Positions 52,059 to 61,663 of a stretch of DNA of 64,000 nt are shown one piece after another. Numbering within the stretch: position 1 is the stretch's first letter; the number at the start of each line of letters is the position of its first letter. The translations under genes were made by a program, and so were the position numbers. Source of the stretch: Pseudomonas sp. S09G 359 (GTDB lineage Bacteria > Pseudomonadota > Gammaproteobacteria > Pseudomonadales > Pseudomonadaceae); NCBI RefSeq assembly GCF_002843605.1, contig NZ_CP025263.1, positions 6,127,501 through 6,191,500 on the forward strand. The letters run 5' to 3'. The notes beneath the pieces were generated by a model, which was not told the DNA's origin, searched no databases, and saw nothing but the letters and a program-made list of their open reading frames with translations.

Positions 52059-55000
52059 ATGCCCAGATTGCCGACCGTGTTACTGCTGTCGCTGCTGACC
52101 TGGACCGCAACGGCTGGCGCGTTGACTCTTACCGATGATGAGCGTAGCTGGCTGGCGGACCATCAGGAGCTGAGCCTTGGGGTGGATGCCTCCTGGCCAC
52201 CTTTTGAATACCGTGATGAAAATGGCCACTACCAGGGCTTGTCGGCGGATTACGTACGCCTGATCCAGGACCGCCTGGGCGTCAGGGTCAAGCTGATCGA
52301 ACCGCCGAACTGGGGCGCCGTGCTGGACATGGCACGCAGCAACCAGCTCGACCTGATCCCGAGCATCATGTCGACCCCGGAACGCCAGAATTACCTGGCC
52401 TTCACCCGGCCTTATATCGACTTCCCAATGGTGATTCTGGCCCACGAAGGCGGCGCGCGGCCGCGTAATCTCAAGGACCTGTACGGGTTGAAGATTGCCG
52501 TGGTGGAAAACTACGCACCCCATGAGCTGCTGCGCACCCACCACCCAGACCTCAACCTGGTGGCTCTGCCCAACGTCAGTTCCACGCTGCAAGCCCTGGC
52601 CACCGGTGAGGTGGATGCCGTGGTCAGCGACCTGGCATCCAGCGTCTGGAGCCTGCGCGAACTCAAGCTCGACGGCTTGTATGTCAGTGGCGAAACCCCC
52701 TACCGCTATCAATTGGCGATGGGCGTGCCGCGCGACGACAAGATGCTGGTCGGTATCCTCGACAAAGTCCTGGCCGACCTCAGCCCGGAAGAAACCAACG
52801 CCATCCAGCAACACTGGGTGGGCAACTTCACCGATAGCCGCACCTTCTGGAAAGACCTGCTGATGTACGGTCTGCCCGCCGTGCTGTTGCTGAGCACCGT
52901 ATTGGCCATCGTGATTCGCATCAACCGCCGGCTCAGCTCGGAGATTTCCCGCCGCGTCGCCCTCGAACAAGAATTGCGCAGCAGCGAATACCACTACCGC
53001 GGCCTAGTAGAGAGCCTGTCCGCCATCGCCTGGGAAGCCAGCGTCACCGACTTCACTTACAGCTACGTGTCGCCCCACGCCGAGGACTTGCTCGGCTACC
53101 CGCGCGCCCATTGGCTGATTCCGGGCTTCTGGCGCAATATCATCCACCCCGCCGACCTGATCCGCGCCGAGGCGTATTGCTACCGCGAAACCCGCGCCAA
53201 CCGCGATCACAGCATTGATTACCGGGTGATCACCGCCGACGGTCGCTGTTTGTGGGTGCGTGACATTGTCAGCCTGATCGAACACGGCCATGAACCGGTC
53301 CTGCGCGGCCTGATGATCGATATCAGCGAAGCCAAGCGCACCGAGGAGGCGCTGCAGCTGTCCGAGCAGAAGTTTGCCTCGGTGTTCCAGCAATGCCCGG
53401 ACATCCTGGTGATCGCGCGCCTTTGCGATGGCTGCCTGCTGGAGGTCAACAAGGCGTTTGAGGACCAGATCGGCCTCTCGGCCGAACAGGTCGTGGGTAA
53501 AACCGCCACCGCGCTGAATATCTGGGGCATCGACGGCGTCGGCCCCGACCTGTTGCAGCGGGTACAGACCACCAGCATTCGCAACCTGGAAATGCCGTTC
53601 CGACGCAGCAACGGCCAAGCCTTTACCGGGCTGATTTCCGCCGAGCCGTTCCAGCTCGATACGGTCGAAGCCATCGTGGTCGTGGTGCGCGACATCACCC
53701 AGCTCAAAGAAACCCAGCAACAGCTGCAAACCTCCGAAGAGAAATTCGCCAAGGCCTTCCATGCCTCCCCCGACGGCCTGCTATTGAGCCGCCAGCGTGA
53801 CGGCCTGCTGATTGAAGTGAACGACGGTTTCAGTCGCATCACCGGCTACACAGCCGCCACTTCCCTCGACCAATCGACCCTGGACCTCGGCATCTGGGTT
53901 GATCTCAACGAACGTCAACACATGCTGGATCTGATGCGCCGCGACGGCTTTGTGCGTGATTTTGTCTGCCATATCCGCCGCGCCGACGGCCTGATACGCC
54001 TCTGCGAGCTGTCCAGCCGCCCGCTGCCTATCGGCGAAGAAGACTGCATGCTGACCATCGCCCGCGACATCACCGAACGCCAGCTGATGCAGGAAAAACT
54101 GCAGCAGGCCGCCACCGTGTTCGAGAGTACCGCCGAGGGCGTGCTGATCACCGACACCCGGCAGAACATCAGCGCCGTCAACCGCGCCTTCAGCGAAATC
54201 ACCGGCTACAGCGAAGCCGAAGCCCTGGGGCACACACCGCGCCTGCTCGCCTCCGGCCTGCATGACAGCGCGTTCTATGCAGCGATGTGGCACCAGTTAA
54301 CGGCCCAAGGGCATTGGCAGGGCGAAATTTCCAACCGGCGCAAGAACGGCGAGCTGTACCCCAGCTGGTTGACCATCAGCGCCGTGCGCAACCGCGACCA
54401 GTTGATCACCCATTTTGTCGCGGTGTTTGCCGACATCTCCAGCCTCAAGCTGGCCCAGGCGCGCCTCGACTACCAGGCGCACCACGACCCACTGACCGGC
54501 CTGCCCAACCGCACCCTGTTCGAAAGCCGGTTGCAGGCCGCGCTCAACGGCCATCAAGAAACCGGCAAGCAAGGTGCCGTGTTGTTTCTGGACCTGGACC
54601 GCTTCAAACATATCAACGACAGCCTCGGCCACCCCATCGGCGACTTGCTGCTCAAAGACATCGCCGTGCGCCTCAAGGAACAACTGCGCGACATCGACAC
54701 CGTTGCGCGCCTGGGCGGCGACGAATTCATCATCCTGCTACCCGGCCTGCAACACGCCACCGATGCCGAGCACCTGGCGAATAAACTGCTGGCCTGCTTC
54801 ACCCCGCCGTTCCAGGCTGGCGAACACGAGTTTTTTATCAGCGCCAGCATCGGCACCAGCTTGTACCCACAGGACGGTACGGACGTCGCCACCCTGGTCA
54901 AAAACGCCGACGCGGCAATGTATCGCTCCAAGGCCAAGGGCCGTAACCGCGTCGAAAGCTACACCCAAGACCTCACCGCCCAGGCCAACGAACGCGTAGC

Positions 55001-55802
55001 GCTGGAACACGAACTGCGCCGCGCCATCGAGCGCGATGAGCTGACCCTGTATTACCAACCCAAGCTGAGCCTGGCGACACATGAGCTGATTGGCGCCGAA
55101 GCGCTGATCCGCTGGCGCCACCCGACGTTTGGCGACGTGCCCCCCGAACACTTCATTGCCCTGGCCGAAGAGAACGGCATGATCCTGCAGATTGGCGACT
55201 GGGTGCTGGAACAGGCCTGCCGACAAATGCACGCCTGGCAAACCACCTTCAATGACTTCGGCCCGCTGTCGGTCAACCTGGCCGGCGCGCAACTGCGCCA
55301 CCCTGGTTTGCTGGGGCGCATCGAACAGCTCCTGCACGACAACCGCCTGGACCCCGGCTACCTGCAACTGGAGATCACCGAAAACTTCATCATGAGCCAG
55401 GCCGAAGAAGCCCTGGAGGTGCTGCACCAACTCAAGCACCTGGGCGTACAGCTGGCGATTGACGACTTCGGCACCGGTTATTCCTCCCTCAGCTACCTCA
55501 AACGCCTGCCGCTGGACTTCCTCAAGATCGACCAATCCTTCGTCCGCGGCCTCCCCGACGACCCCCACGACGCCGCGATCGTGCGCGCCATCATCGCCCT
55601 GGGCCACAGCATGCAATTCACCATCATCGCCGAAGGCGTAGAGAACCCCGCACAGCAAGCCTTCCTGGCCGCCGAAGGCTGCGAACAGATGCAAGGCTAC
55701 ATCGTCAGCCTGCCACTTCCGCCGGCGCTTTTTGCGGCAACATTTCTTCGCACAAGCATTGAGGATTTTTCGGATGGCACAGCGGGGAAACCATCGCTAT
55801 AA
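52059..55802 (+). CDS. Membrane sensor with SBP_bac_3, PAS, GGDEF and EAL domains
   Basis: 1247-residue cyclic-di-GMP enzyme. Signal peptide (1-21), periplasmic family 3 solute-binding domain (about 30-255), transmembrane helix (about 268-290), then three or four PAS domains (about 305-430, 435-560, 565-680, 690-805), a GGDEF domain with an intact GGDEF (886-890) and an EAL domain with EALIRW (from E1014) and DFGTGYSSLSYLKRLPLDFLK. Both motifs look catalytically complete, so it may make and degrade the messenger or be switched between the two. Its stop codon TAA lies inside the -10 box of the following tRNA gene. P. aeruginosa has a similar gene after rpoD. Confidence 0.93.
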   Translation: MPRLPTVLLLSLLTWTATAGALTLTDDERSWLADHQELSLGVDASWPPFEYRDENGHYQGLSADYVRLIQDRLGVRVKLIEPPNWGAVLDMARSNQLDLIPSIMSTPERQNYLAFTRPYIDFPMVILAHEGGARPRNLKDLYGLKIAVVENYAPHELLRTHHPDLNLVALPNVSSTLQALATGEVDAVVSDLASSVWSLRELKLDGLYVSGETPYRYQLAMGVPRDDKMLVGILDKVLADLSPEETNAIQQHWVGNFTDSRTFWKDLLMYGLPAVLLLSTVLAIVIRINRRLSSEISRRVALEQELRSSEYHYRGLVESLSAIAWEASVTDFTYSYVSPHAEDLLGYPRAHWLIPGFWRNIIHPADLIRAEAYCYRETRANRDHSIDYRVITADGRCLWVRDIVSLIEHGHEPVLRGLMIDISEAKRTEEALQLSEQKFASVFQQCPDILVIARLCDGCLLEVNKAFEDQIGLSAEQVVGKTATALNIWGIDGVGPDLLQRVQTTSIRNLEMPFRRSNGQAFTGLISAEPFQLDTVEAIVVVVRDITQLKETQQQLQTSEEKFAKAFHASPDGLLLSRQRDGLLIEVNDGFSRITGYTAATSLDQSTLDLGIWVDLNERQHMLDLMRRDGFVRDFVCHIRRADGLIRLCELSSRPLPIGEEDCMLTIARDITERQLMQEKLQQAATVFESTAEGVLITDTRQNISAVNRAFSEITGYSEAEALGHTPRLLASGLHDSAFYAAMWHQLTAQGHWQGEISNRRKNGELYPSWLTISAVRNRDQLITHFVAVFADISSLKLAQARLDYQAHHDPLTGLPNRTLFESRLQAALNGHQETGKQGAVLFLDLDRFKHINDSLGHPIGDLLLKDIAVRLKEQLRDIDTVARLGGDEFIILLPGLQHATDAEHLANKLLACFTPPFQAGEHEFFISASIGTSLYPQDGTDVATLVKNADAAMYRSKAKGRNRVESYTQDLTAQANERVALEHELRRAIERDELTLYYQPKLSLATHELIGAEALIRWRHPTFGDVPPEHFIALAEENGMILQIGDWVLEQACRQMHAWQTTFNDFGPLSVNLAGAQLRHPGLLGRIEQLLHDNRLDPGYLQLEITENFIMSQAEEALEVLHQLKHLGVQLAIDDFGTGYSSLSYLKRLPLDFLKIDQSFVRGLPDDPHDAAIVRAIIALGHSMQFTIIAEGVENPAQQAFLAAEGCEQMQGYIVSLPLPPALFAATFLRTSIEDFSDGTAGKPSL

Positions 55803-55803
55803 T
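55798..55803 (+). promoter_or_regulatory. -10 box of the tRNA promoter
   Basis: TATAAT, 14 nt before the first tRNA base, which leaves an initiation site about 7 nt upstream of it. The TAA stop of the sensor gene is positions 55800-55802, within the box. The -35 lies in coding sequence and is poor by eye. Confidence 0.5.
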
Positions 55804-55817
55804 CCGCGACCTGTTAA

Positions 55818-55894
55818 GGGCCTATAGCTCAGTTGGTCAGAGCAGAGGACTCATAATCCTTTGGTCCACGGTTCAAGTCCGTGTGGGCCCACCA
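55818..55894 (+). tRNA. tRNA with CAT anticodon (Ile2 or elongator Met)
   Basis: 77-nt cloverleaf: acceptor GGGCCTA pairs with TGGGCCC, D loop AGCTCAGTTGGTCAGAGC, anticodon loop CTCATAA, T arm with GTTCAAGTC and encoded CCA. It is not an initiator, since position 1 pairs. The stem after the anticodon (TCCTT-TGGTC) resembles E. coli tRNA-Ile2, whose C34 is lysidinylated by TilS, more than elongator tRNA-Met. Amino-acid identity is not settled from sequence. Confidence 0.9.
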
Positions 55895-55981
55895 ATTCAA
55901 AAGCCGCGCATTGCGCGGCTTTTGTGTGTCTGGAAGTCTGTAACATACCCCTCCACCGCCGCCCGCACTGGAGCTTCGCCC

Positions 55982-56428
55982 TTGCCCGCCCTAGACGAAA
56001 TCGACCGCCAACTCATCGCTGCCCTGCAGATCAACGCCCGCGAAAGCGTGGCCATGCTTGCCCGGCAGTTGGGTATCGCGCGCACGACGGTCACCTCGCG
56101 CCTGGCGCGGTTGGAGAAAACCCAGGTGATCACCGGTTACGGCGTGCGCTTGGGCCAGCGCGTGGTCGATGGCGGGTTGCAGGCGTACGTGGGCATCACC
56201 GTGCAACCACGCTCGGGCAAAGAGGTGCTGCGCAGGCTGAGTGCCATGGCTCAGGTGCAACAGTTGTGTGCAGTGAGCGGCGAGTTCGATTACGTGGCGT
56301 GGCTGCGTACGGATTCGCCGGAGCAGCTGGATCAGTTGCTGGATCAGATCGGCAGCGTCGATGGTGTGGAAAAAACCACTACATCAATCATCCTCAGTAA
56401 CAAATTGGATCGCGGGCAACCAATCTGA
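55982..56428 (+). CDS. Lrp/AsnC-family transcription regulator
   Basis: 148-residue regulator with an N-terminal winged helix (about 4-60, DRQLIAALQINARESVAML and RTTVTSRLARLEK) and a C-terminal RAM ligand-binding domain (about 70-140). The likely start is TTG 55982 with GGAG about 8 nt upstream; a longer in-frame start overlaps the tRNA and is rejected. It precedes davB in the same direction, so a role as lysine-responsive regulator of the dav genes is inferred. Confidence 0.88.
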   Translation: MPALDEIDRQLIAALQINARESVAMLARQLGIARTTVTSRLARLEKTQVITGYGVRLGQRVVDGGLQAYVGITVQPRSGKEVLRRLSAMAQVQQLCAVSGEFDYVAWLRTDSPEQLDQLLDQIGSVDGVEKTTTSIILSNKLDRGQPI

Positions 56429-56527
56429 CTGACCGCTTCGTCATATTGACTAAAAACAATTCAATTCGACGACACATTGCGTCTTATTAACGAGCGCAAC
56501 GCTCCCTAAACTGGCTGCCATCTTTTC

Positions 56528-56534
56528 CTATACT
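56528..56534 (+). promoter_or_regulatory. Candidate RpoS-type -10 for davB
   Basis: CTATACT, an exact match to the stationary-phase sigma core, 40 nt before the davB ATG. The upstream region 56440-56500 is AT-rich (TTGACTAAAAACAATTCAAT) and suits an Lrp-type operator. Motif match only. Confidence 0.35.
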
Positions 56535-56574
56535 CAGTGGGTCACTTCCCGCCGAGTCGTCAGTAAGGTCAGCC

Positions 56575-58278
56575 ATGAGCATTCCGTCCAGCACCCTCAG
56601 CAAGACCAATCGCCATCCGGCAGACGGCAAGAAACCCATCACTGTCTTCGGCCCGGATTTCCCGTTTGCCTTTGATGACTGGATCGAGCACCCCGCTGGC
56701 CTGGGCAGTATCCCCGCGGCCAACCATGGTGCTGAAGTGGCGATCGTCGGCGCCGGGATTGCTGGCCTGGTGGCCGCCTACGAGCTGATGAAGCTGGGCC
56801 TCAAACCGGTGGTGTATGAAGCCTCGAAGATGGGCGGGCGCTTGCGGTCCCAGGCCTTTGAAGGCGCCGAGGGCATCATCGCCGAGCTGGGCGGCATGCG
56901 CTTCCCGGTGTCGTCCACGGCGTTCTATCACTACGTGGACAAACTGGGCCTGGAAACCAAGCCCTTCCCCAACCCGCTGACCCCGGCGTCCGGCAGCACG
57001 GTGATCGACCTCGAAGGCCAGACCCACTACGCACAAAAACTCTCCGACTTGCCGGTGCTGTTCCAGGAAGTCGCCGACGCCTGGGCCGACGCGCTGGAGG
57101 CCGGTTCGCAGTTCGGCGATATCCAGCAAGCCATCCGCGACCGCGACGTACCGCGCCTCAAGGAGCTGTGGAATAAGCTGGTGCCCTTGTGGGATGACCG
57201 CACTTTCTACGACTTTGTCGCCACCTCCAAGGCCTTCGCCAAGCTCTCGTTCCTGCACCGTGAAGTGTTTGGCCAGGTGGGTTTCGGTACCGGCGGCTGG
57301 GACTCGGACTTCCCCAACTCGATGCTGGAAATCTTCCGCGTGGTGATGACCAACTGTGACGACCACCAGCATCTGGTGGTCGGCGGCGTAGCCCAGGTGC
57401 CCATGGGCATCTGGCGCCATGTGCCGGAGCGTTGCGCTCACTGGCCGGCGGGGACCAGCCTGAGCTCGTTGCACCGCGGTGCGCCACGCGCCGGGGTCAA
57501 GGCTATTGCCCACGCGGCCGATGGCCGTTTCGCCGTCACCGACAACTATGGCGACACCCGCGAATACGCCGCCGTGCTCACCACCTGCCAAAGCTGGCTG
57601 CTGACCACCCAGATCGAGTGCGACGAAACACTGTTCTCGCAAAAGATGTGGATGGCCCTGGACCGTACGCGCTACATGCAATCGTCGAAAACCTTCGTGA
57701 TGGTCGACCGCCCGTTCTGGAAAGATAAAGACCCGGAAACCGGCCGCGACCTGATGAGCATGACCCTCACCGACCGCCTGACCCGTGGCACTTATCTGTT
57801 CGATAACGGCGACGACAAGCCGGGCGTGATCTGCCTGTCGTATTCGTGGATGAGCGACGCGCTGAAAATGCTCCCGCAGCCCATCGACAAACGCGTGAAG
57901 CTGGCCCTCGACGCGCTGAAAAAGATCTACCCGAAAGTCGACATCAAGGCACGCATCATCGGCGACCCGATCACCGTGTCGTGGGAAGCCGACCCGCACT
58001 TCCTCGGCGCCTTCAAGGGCGCGCTGCCTGGGCACTATCGCTACAACCAGCGTATGTATGCGCACTTTATGCAGAAGGACATGCCCGCCGAACAACGTGG
58101 GATTTTTATCGCCGGCGATGACGTGTCCTGGACCCCTGCGTGGGTGGAAGGCGCGGTGCAAACCTCGCTGAATGCGGTGTGGGGCATCATGACCCACTTC
58201 GGTGGCAGCACTCACCCCGAGAACCCGGGGCCGGGTGATGTATTTGACGAAATTGGCCCGATCGCCCTGGCCGATTAA
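56575..58278 (+). CDS. davB: L-lysine 2-monooxygenase
   Basis: FAD enzyme that oxidatively decarboxylates L-lysine to 5-aminovaleramide, the entry step of the aminovalerate pathway known in P. putida. 567 residues, amine-oxidase fold with dinucleotide loop VGAGIAGLVAAYE (58-70), MGGRLRSQ near 87 and a C-terminal FAD motif IAGDDVSWTPAWVEGA (near 513). Related tryptophan 2-monooxygenases share the fold, so the substrate is inferred from the adjacent amidase and the P. putida gene order (Lrp-type regulator, davB, davA, pqqF). The start has an AAGG ribosome binding site. Confidence 0.9.
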   Translation: MSIPSSTLSKTNRHPADGKKPITVFGPDFPFAFDDWIEHPAGLGSIPAANHGAEVAIVGAGIAGLVAAYELMKLGLKPVVYEASKMGGRLRSQAFEGAEGIIAELGGMRFPVSSTAFYHYVDKLGLETKPFPNPLTPASGSTVIDLEGQTHYAQKLSDLPVLFQEVADAWADALEAGSQFGDIQQAIRDRDVPRLKELWNKLVPLWDDRTFYDFVATSKAFAKLSFLHREVFGQVGFGTGGWDSDFPNSMLEIFRVVMTNCDDHQHLVVGGVAQVPMGIWRHVPERCAHWPAGTSLSSLHRGAPRAGVKAIAHAADGRFAVTDNYGDTREYAAVLTTCQSWLLTTQIECDETLFSQKMWMALDRTRYMQSSKTFVMVDRPFWKDKDPETGRDLMSMTLTDRLTRGTYLFDNGDDKPGVICLSYSWMSDALKMLPQPIDKRVKLALDALKKIYPKVDIKARIIGDPITVSWEADPHFLGAFKGALPGHYRYNQRMYAHFMQKDMPAEQRGIFIAGDDVSWTPAWVEGAVQTSLNAVWGIMTHFGGSTHPENPGPGDVFDEIGPIALAD

Positions 58279-58288
58279 GGAGTTACCC

Positions 58289-59086
58289 ATGCGCGTCGCC
58301 TTGTACCAATGCCCGCCGCTGCCGCTGGATGTGGCCGGCAACCTCAAGCGTCTGCACCAACTGGCGCACGAGGCGTCAGGCTCCGCCGACGTGCTGGTGC
58401 TGCCGGAGATGTTCCTCAGCGGCTACAACATCGGCGCCGAGGCGGTGGGCGCCCTGGCCGAGGCGCAGGATGGGGAGTCGGCGCAGGCAATTGCCGAGCT
58501 GGCAAAAAGCGCCGGCCTGGCGATTCTGTATGGTTACCCGGAGCGCGCTGAAGACGGCCAGATCTACAACGCCGTGCAGTTGATTGACGCCCAGGGCCAG
58601 CCCCTGTGCAACTACCGCAAGACCCATCTGTTTGGGGACCTGGACCACTTGATGTTCAGTGCCGGGGGCGATGATTTCCCGCTGGTAGAACTCAATGGCT
58701 GGAAACTCGGATTGCTGATCTGCTACGACTTGGAGTTCCCGGAAAACACCCGGCGCCTGGCCTTGGCCGGTGCCGAGCTGATTCTGGTGCCTACGGCCAA
58801 TATGGTGCCGTTCGACTTTGTCGCCGACTTGACCGTGCGTGCGCGGGCGTTTGAGAACCAGTGCTACGTCGCCTACGCCAATTATTGTGGCCACGAAGGC
58901 GAGATCCAGTACTGCGGGCAAAGCAGCATCGCCGCGCCGAACGGCCAGCGCATCGCCCAGGCCGGCCTGGATGAAGCCTTGATCGTCGGTACGCTGGAGC
59001 GCCAATCGATCCTCGATGCCCGCGCGGCCAACCACTACCTGGAAGACCGGCGCCCCGAGCTGTACGGGATGCTGCACAAGCCCTGA
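58289..59086 (+). CDS. davA: 5-aminopentanamidase (delta-aminovaleramidase)
   Basis: Hydrolyses the DavB product 5-aminovaleramide to 5-aminovalerate and ammonia. 265 residues, nitrilase superfamily with catalytic E40 (VLPEMFLSGYN), K111 (YRKTHLFGD) and C145 (LLICYDLEFPE). The start at 58289 follows GGAG and lies 10 nt after davB; the two are surely co-transcribed. pqqF begins 48 nt after its stop. Confidence 0.93.
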   Translation: MRVALYQCPPLPLDVAGNLKRLHQLAHEASGSADVLVLPEMFLSGYNIGAEAVGALAEAQDGESAQAIAELAKSAGLAILYGYPERAEDGQIYNAVQLIDAQGQPLCNYRKTHLFGDLDHLMFSAGGDDFPLVELNGWKLGLLICYDLEFPENTRRLALAGAELILVPTANMVPFDFVADLTVRARAFENQCYVAYANYCGHEGEIQYCGQSSIAAPNGQRIAQAGLDEALIVGTLERQSILDARAANHYLEDRRPELYGMLHKP

Positions 59087-59134
59087 TCCAGCCGGTTTGC
59101 TAACATGGCCGCTTCCTACGTTTCGGAAGTGCCC

Positions 59135-61504
59135 ATGCCTGCGCCGGCCCACCCTCATCACCTTCATCTCACCCTGGCCAATGGCCTGCGAGTGTCTCTA
59201 CGCCATGCGCCGCGGTTGAAACGCAGTGCAGCGGTGTTGCGCGTGGCTGCTGGCAGCCATGATGTACCGCTGGCCTGGCCGGGCCTGGCGCATTTTCTTG
59301 AGCATCTACTGTTTTTGCGCACCGAGCGCTTTCCTACGGGCGACGGGCTAATGGCCTACGTGCAACGCCACGGCGGCCAAGTGAATGCCAGCACCGGTGA
59401 GCGCACCACAGAGTTCTTCTTTGAGCTGCCCGTGCCGACGTTTACCGATGGGCTGGAGCGGCTGGCAGACATGCTGACCCATCCGCGCCTGACGCTGGAA
59501 GATCAACTGCGCGAGCGCGAAGTATTGCAGGCGGAGTTTGTCGCCTGGTCCCAGGATGCCAAGGCGCAACAGCACGTCGCCTTGTTGGAAGGGTTGGCGG
59601 CCGATCATCCACTGCGCGGTTTTCATGCCGGTAATCGCGACAGCTTGGCGGTGGAGCGTGAGGATTTTCAGCAAGCGTTGCAGGATTTCCATACGCGCTT
59701 TTATCAAAGCGGGCAGATGACCTTGAGCCTCACCGGTCCGCAGCCACTGGAAGCACTGGAAGCCCTGGCGCAGCACTTCAGCGAAGCACTGGCCTCAGGC
59801 CCTTACCGTCCACAAGCTGCCCCACCGCCCCTGATGCTTGCCCCTGCGCAGCGCTATCAACACAGCGCCAATAACCACCTGCACCAAGTCATCAGCTGTG
59901 AAGCACCCCGCAACGCATTGGAATTCCTTTGCACCTGGCTCAACAGCTCCGCGCCGGGCGGGCTGCTGGCAGCACTGAAAACGCAGAAGCTCGCCACTGC
60001 CGTGCAGGCAAACGTGCTGTATCACTTTGCCGGACAATCGCTGCTGGATATCGATTTTTCCCTCGACGCCCAAGGTGATTCGGCGACACAGATCGAAGCG
60101 TTGCTGCACGACTGGTTGAGCTTTTTCGCACATAGCGATTGGACTCCTCTGCGCGAAGAGTTCGCCTTGCTGCACGCTCGCCAGCAGCAGGTCCAGGGCG
60201 CTTTGGCCTTGGCTCGAAACGACACCGAAGACCTCTCCGAACAAGCTGTCATCGCCCTCAAGGCCACGCTGGATGCGCTGCAACTGCCACCCTCCCAGCA
60301 CGCGTGGCAGCTGCCCTCGCCCAACCCGTTCCTGCGCCCACCCGCCAAGGAAGAACGCGCCGGCCTGATTCGCGGCCAAACCAGCGCCCATCGCGGTTTG
60401 CGCACGTTTGCCCAGGATCGCTCACGGGGCCGCCGGGAGCTGCCCGCGCTGACCTTCAGCCAGGCCTTGGCGGATGACACCGACGAAGGCGCGCTGTCCC
60501 TGCAATGGCGCTTTGATGCTGCCGCACCCGCCGGGCTGGACAGCCAATTGCAGCCGTTGCGCGAGCAGGCCCATCAGGCCGGGGTCGAATTGTCTTTCGA
60601 GGCAACCGGCAACGACCGCCTGGTGAAAATGCTCGGGCTGCAAGAACCCATGCCGATGGTGCTGGAAGCGCTGGCGCTCAGCTTGAATCAAGTGCACGCG
60701 GCGCCCCTCACCCAGACACCGATGATCGCCATCCGAGAACTGCTCAAGGCCTTGCCCACCTGCTGCGCCGGGGTTATTGCCGACTCCGGCGACACACCAG
60801 CAGCGTGGGCCACTGCACGCTGGCAAGGGCTGGGGGTCGGTTTCTCCCCTGCGATTGAAGCCGCGATCAAAACCGCCGCCGCACGTCTGCCTGGGCAACC
60901 CGCCAGCCTTCAGCCCGAATGCCCAAGCCTTGGCGGGCAACGTCTCTGGCACACGCTGAAGACAGGCTCCAGCGAAGCCGCCTTACTGCTGTTCTGCCCG
61001 ACGCCGAGCCAATCCCTGGCGGATGAAGGCGCCTGGCGACTGCTCGGGCATGTGCTCCAAGGGCCGTTCTACCAACGCCTGCGCGTCGAGTTGCAATTGG
61101 GCTACGCGGTGTTCAGCGGCGTCCGACAAATCCACGGGCAAACCGGCCTGTTGCTTGGCGTGCAATCGCCTGATATCTCCCTGGAAGGGATCATCGATCA
61201 CCTGCAAACCTTCCTGAAGCAACTGCCAGCGCTGATCGACGGCAGCGAAGAGTTGGGCAACCAGGCCCTCGCGCAACAGTTCGCAACACACGCCTTACCC
61301 ATCGCCCAAGCCGCCGAGCTGCTGTGGCAGGCGCACCTGGCAGGCCATCCGTCGGATTACCTGGTGCAGCTGCAACAAGCTATCCAGGCCTGTACGCGGG
61401 ATAAGGTGCAGCACGCAGCGCAACAGTTGAACGACGCCACAGGTGGCTGGCGCTGCCTCGCCAACGGCCCGCGCATCAACGATTCCTGGCAGGCGGCAGG
61501 CTGA
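59135..61504 (+). CDS. pqqF: PqqF, M16-family metallopeptidase of PQQ synthesis
   Basis: 789-residue insulinase-type protease thought to trim the modified PqqA peptide, with PqqG-like partners in some species. Active domain near the N-terminus with the inverted zinc motif HFLEH (H53, E56, H57) and a distal ligand near E134 (REREVLQAEF). Later domains are degenerate M16 repeats (LQLGYAVFSGV near 647). The start at 59135 has GGAAG 5 nt upstream and matches relatives; an in-frame ATG at 59105 lacks one. Confidence 0.93.
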   Translation: MPAPAHPHHLHLTLANGLRVSLRHAPRLKRSAAVLRVAAGSHDVPLAWPGLAHFLEHLLFLRTERFPTGDGLMAYVQRHGGQVNASTGERTTEFFFELPVPTFTDGLERLADMLTHPRLTLEDQLREREVLQAEFVAWSQDAKAQQHVALLEGLAADHPLRGFHAGNRDSLAVEREDFQQALQDFHTRFYQSGQMTLSLTGPQPLEALEALAQHFSEALASGPYRPQAAPPPLMLAPAQRYQHSANNHLHQVISCEAPRNALEFLCTWLNSSAPGGLLAALKTQKLATAVQANVLYHFAGQSLLDIDFSLDAQGDSATQIEALLHDWLSFFAHSDWTPLREEFALLHARQQQVQGALALARNDTEDLSEQAVIALKATLDALQLPPSQHAWQLPSPNPFLRPPAKEERAGLIRGQTSAHRGLRTFAQDRSRGRRELPALTFSQALADDTDEGALSLQWRFDAAAPAGLDSQLQPLREQAHQAGVELSFEATGNDRLVKMLGLQEPMPMVLEALALSLNQVHAAPLTQTPMIAIRELLKALPTCCAGVIADSGDTPAAWATARWQGLGVGFSPAIEAAIKTAAARLPGQPASLQPECPSLGGQRLWHTLKTGSSEAALLLFCPTPSQSLADEGAWRLLGHVLQGPFYQRLRVELQLGYAVFSGVRQIHGQTGLLLGVQSPDISLEGIIDHLQTFLKQLPALIDGSEELGNQALAQQFATHALPIAQAAELLWQAHLAGHPSDYLVQLQQAIQACTRDKVQHAAQQLNDATGGWRCLANGPRINDSWQAAG

Positions 61505-61615
61505 TCATTGCCGCCCCTGCAAAAGGCTTTTTCCATCAAGACAGCGCTAACTTGAAAAGAATTGCGTAACATTCCCACGCACACCTCTGAACATCTCCGA
61601 CTGGAGGTGGACTAT

Positions 61616-61663
61616 ATGTATTACTTGGTAGTGAACGTCCCATCCCTTGGTAGGAGTAAGAAT
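61616..61663 (+). other. Possible in-frame upstream start of pqqA
   Basis: ATG at 61616 is preceded by GGAGGT (61603-61608) at 7-nt spacing, a stronger ribosome binding site than that of the usual start. It is in frame with pqqA with no stop, giving a 16-residue extension [16 protein letters not shown]. Not annotated as the start because PqqA is conserved from the downstream MTW. Confidence 0.45.
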
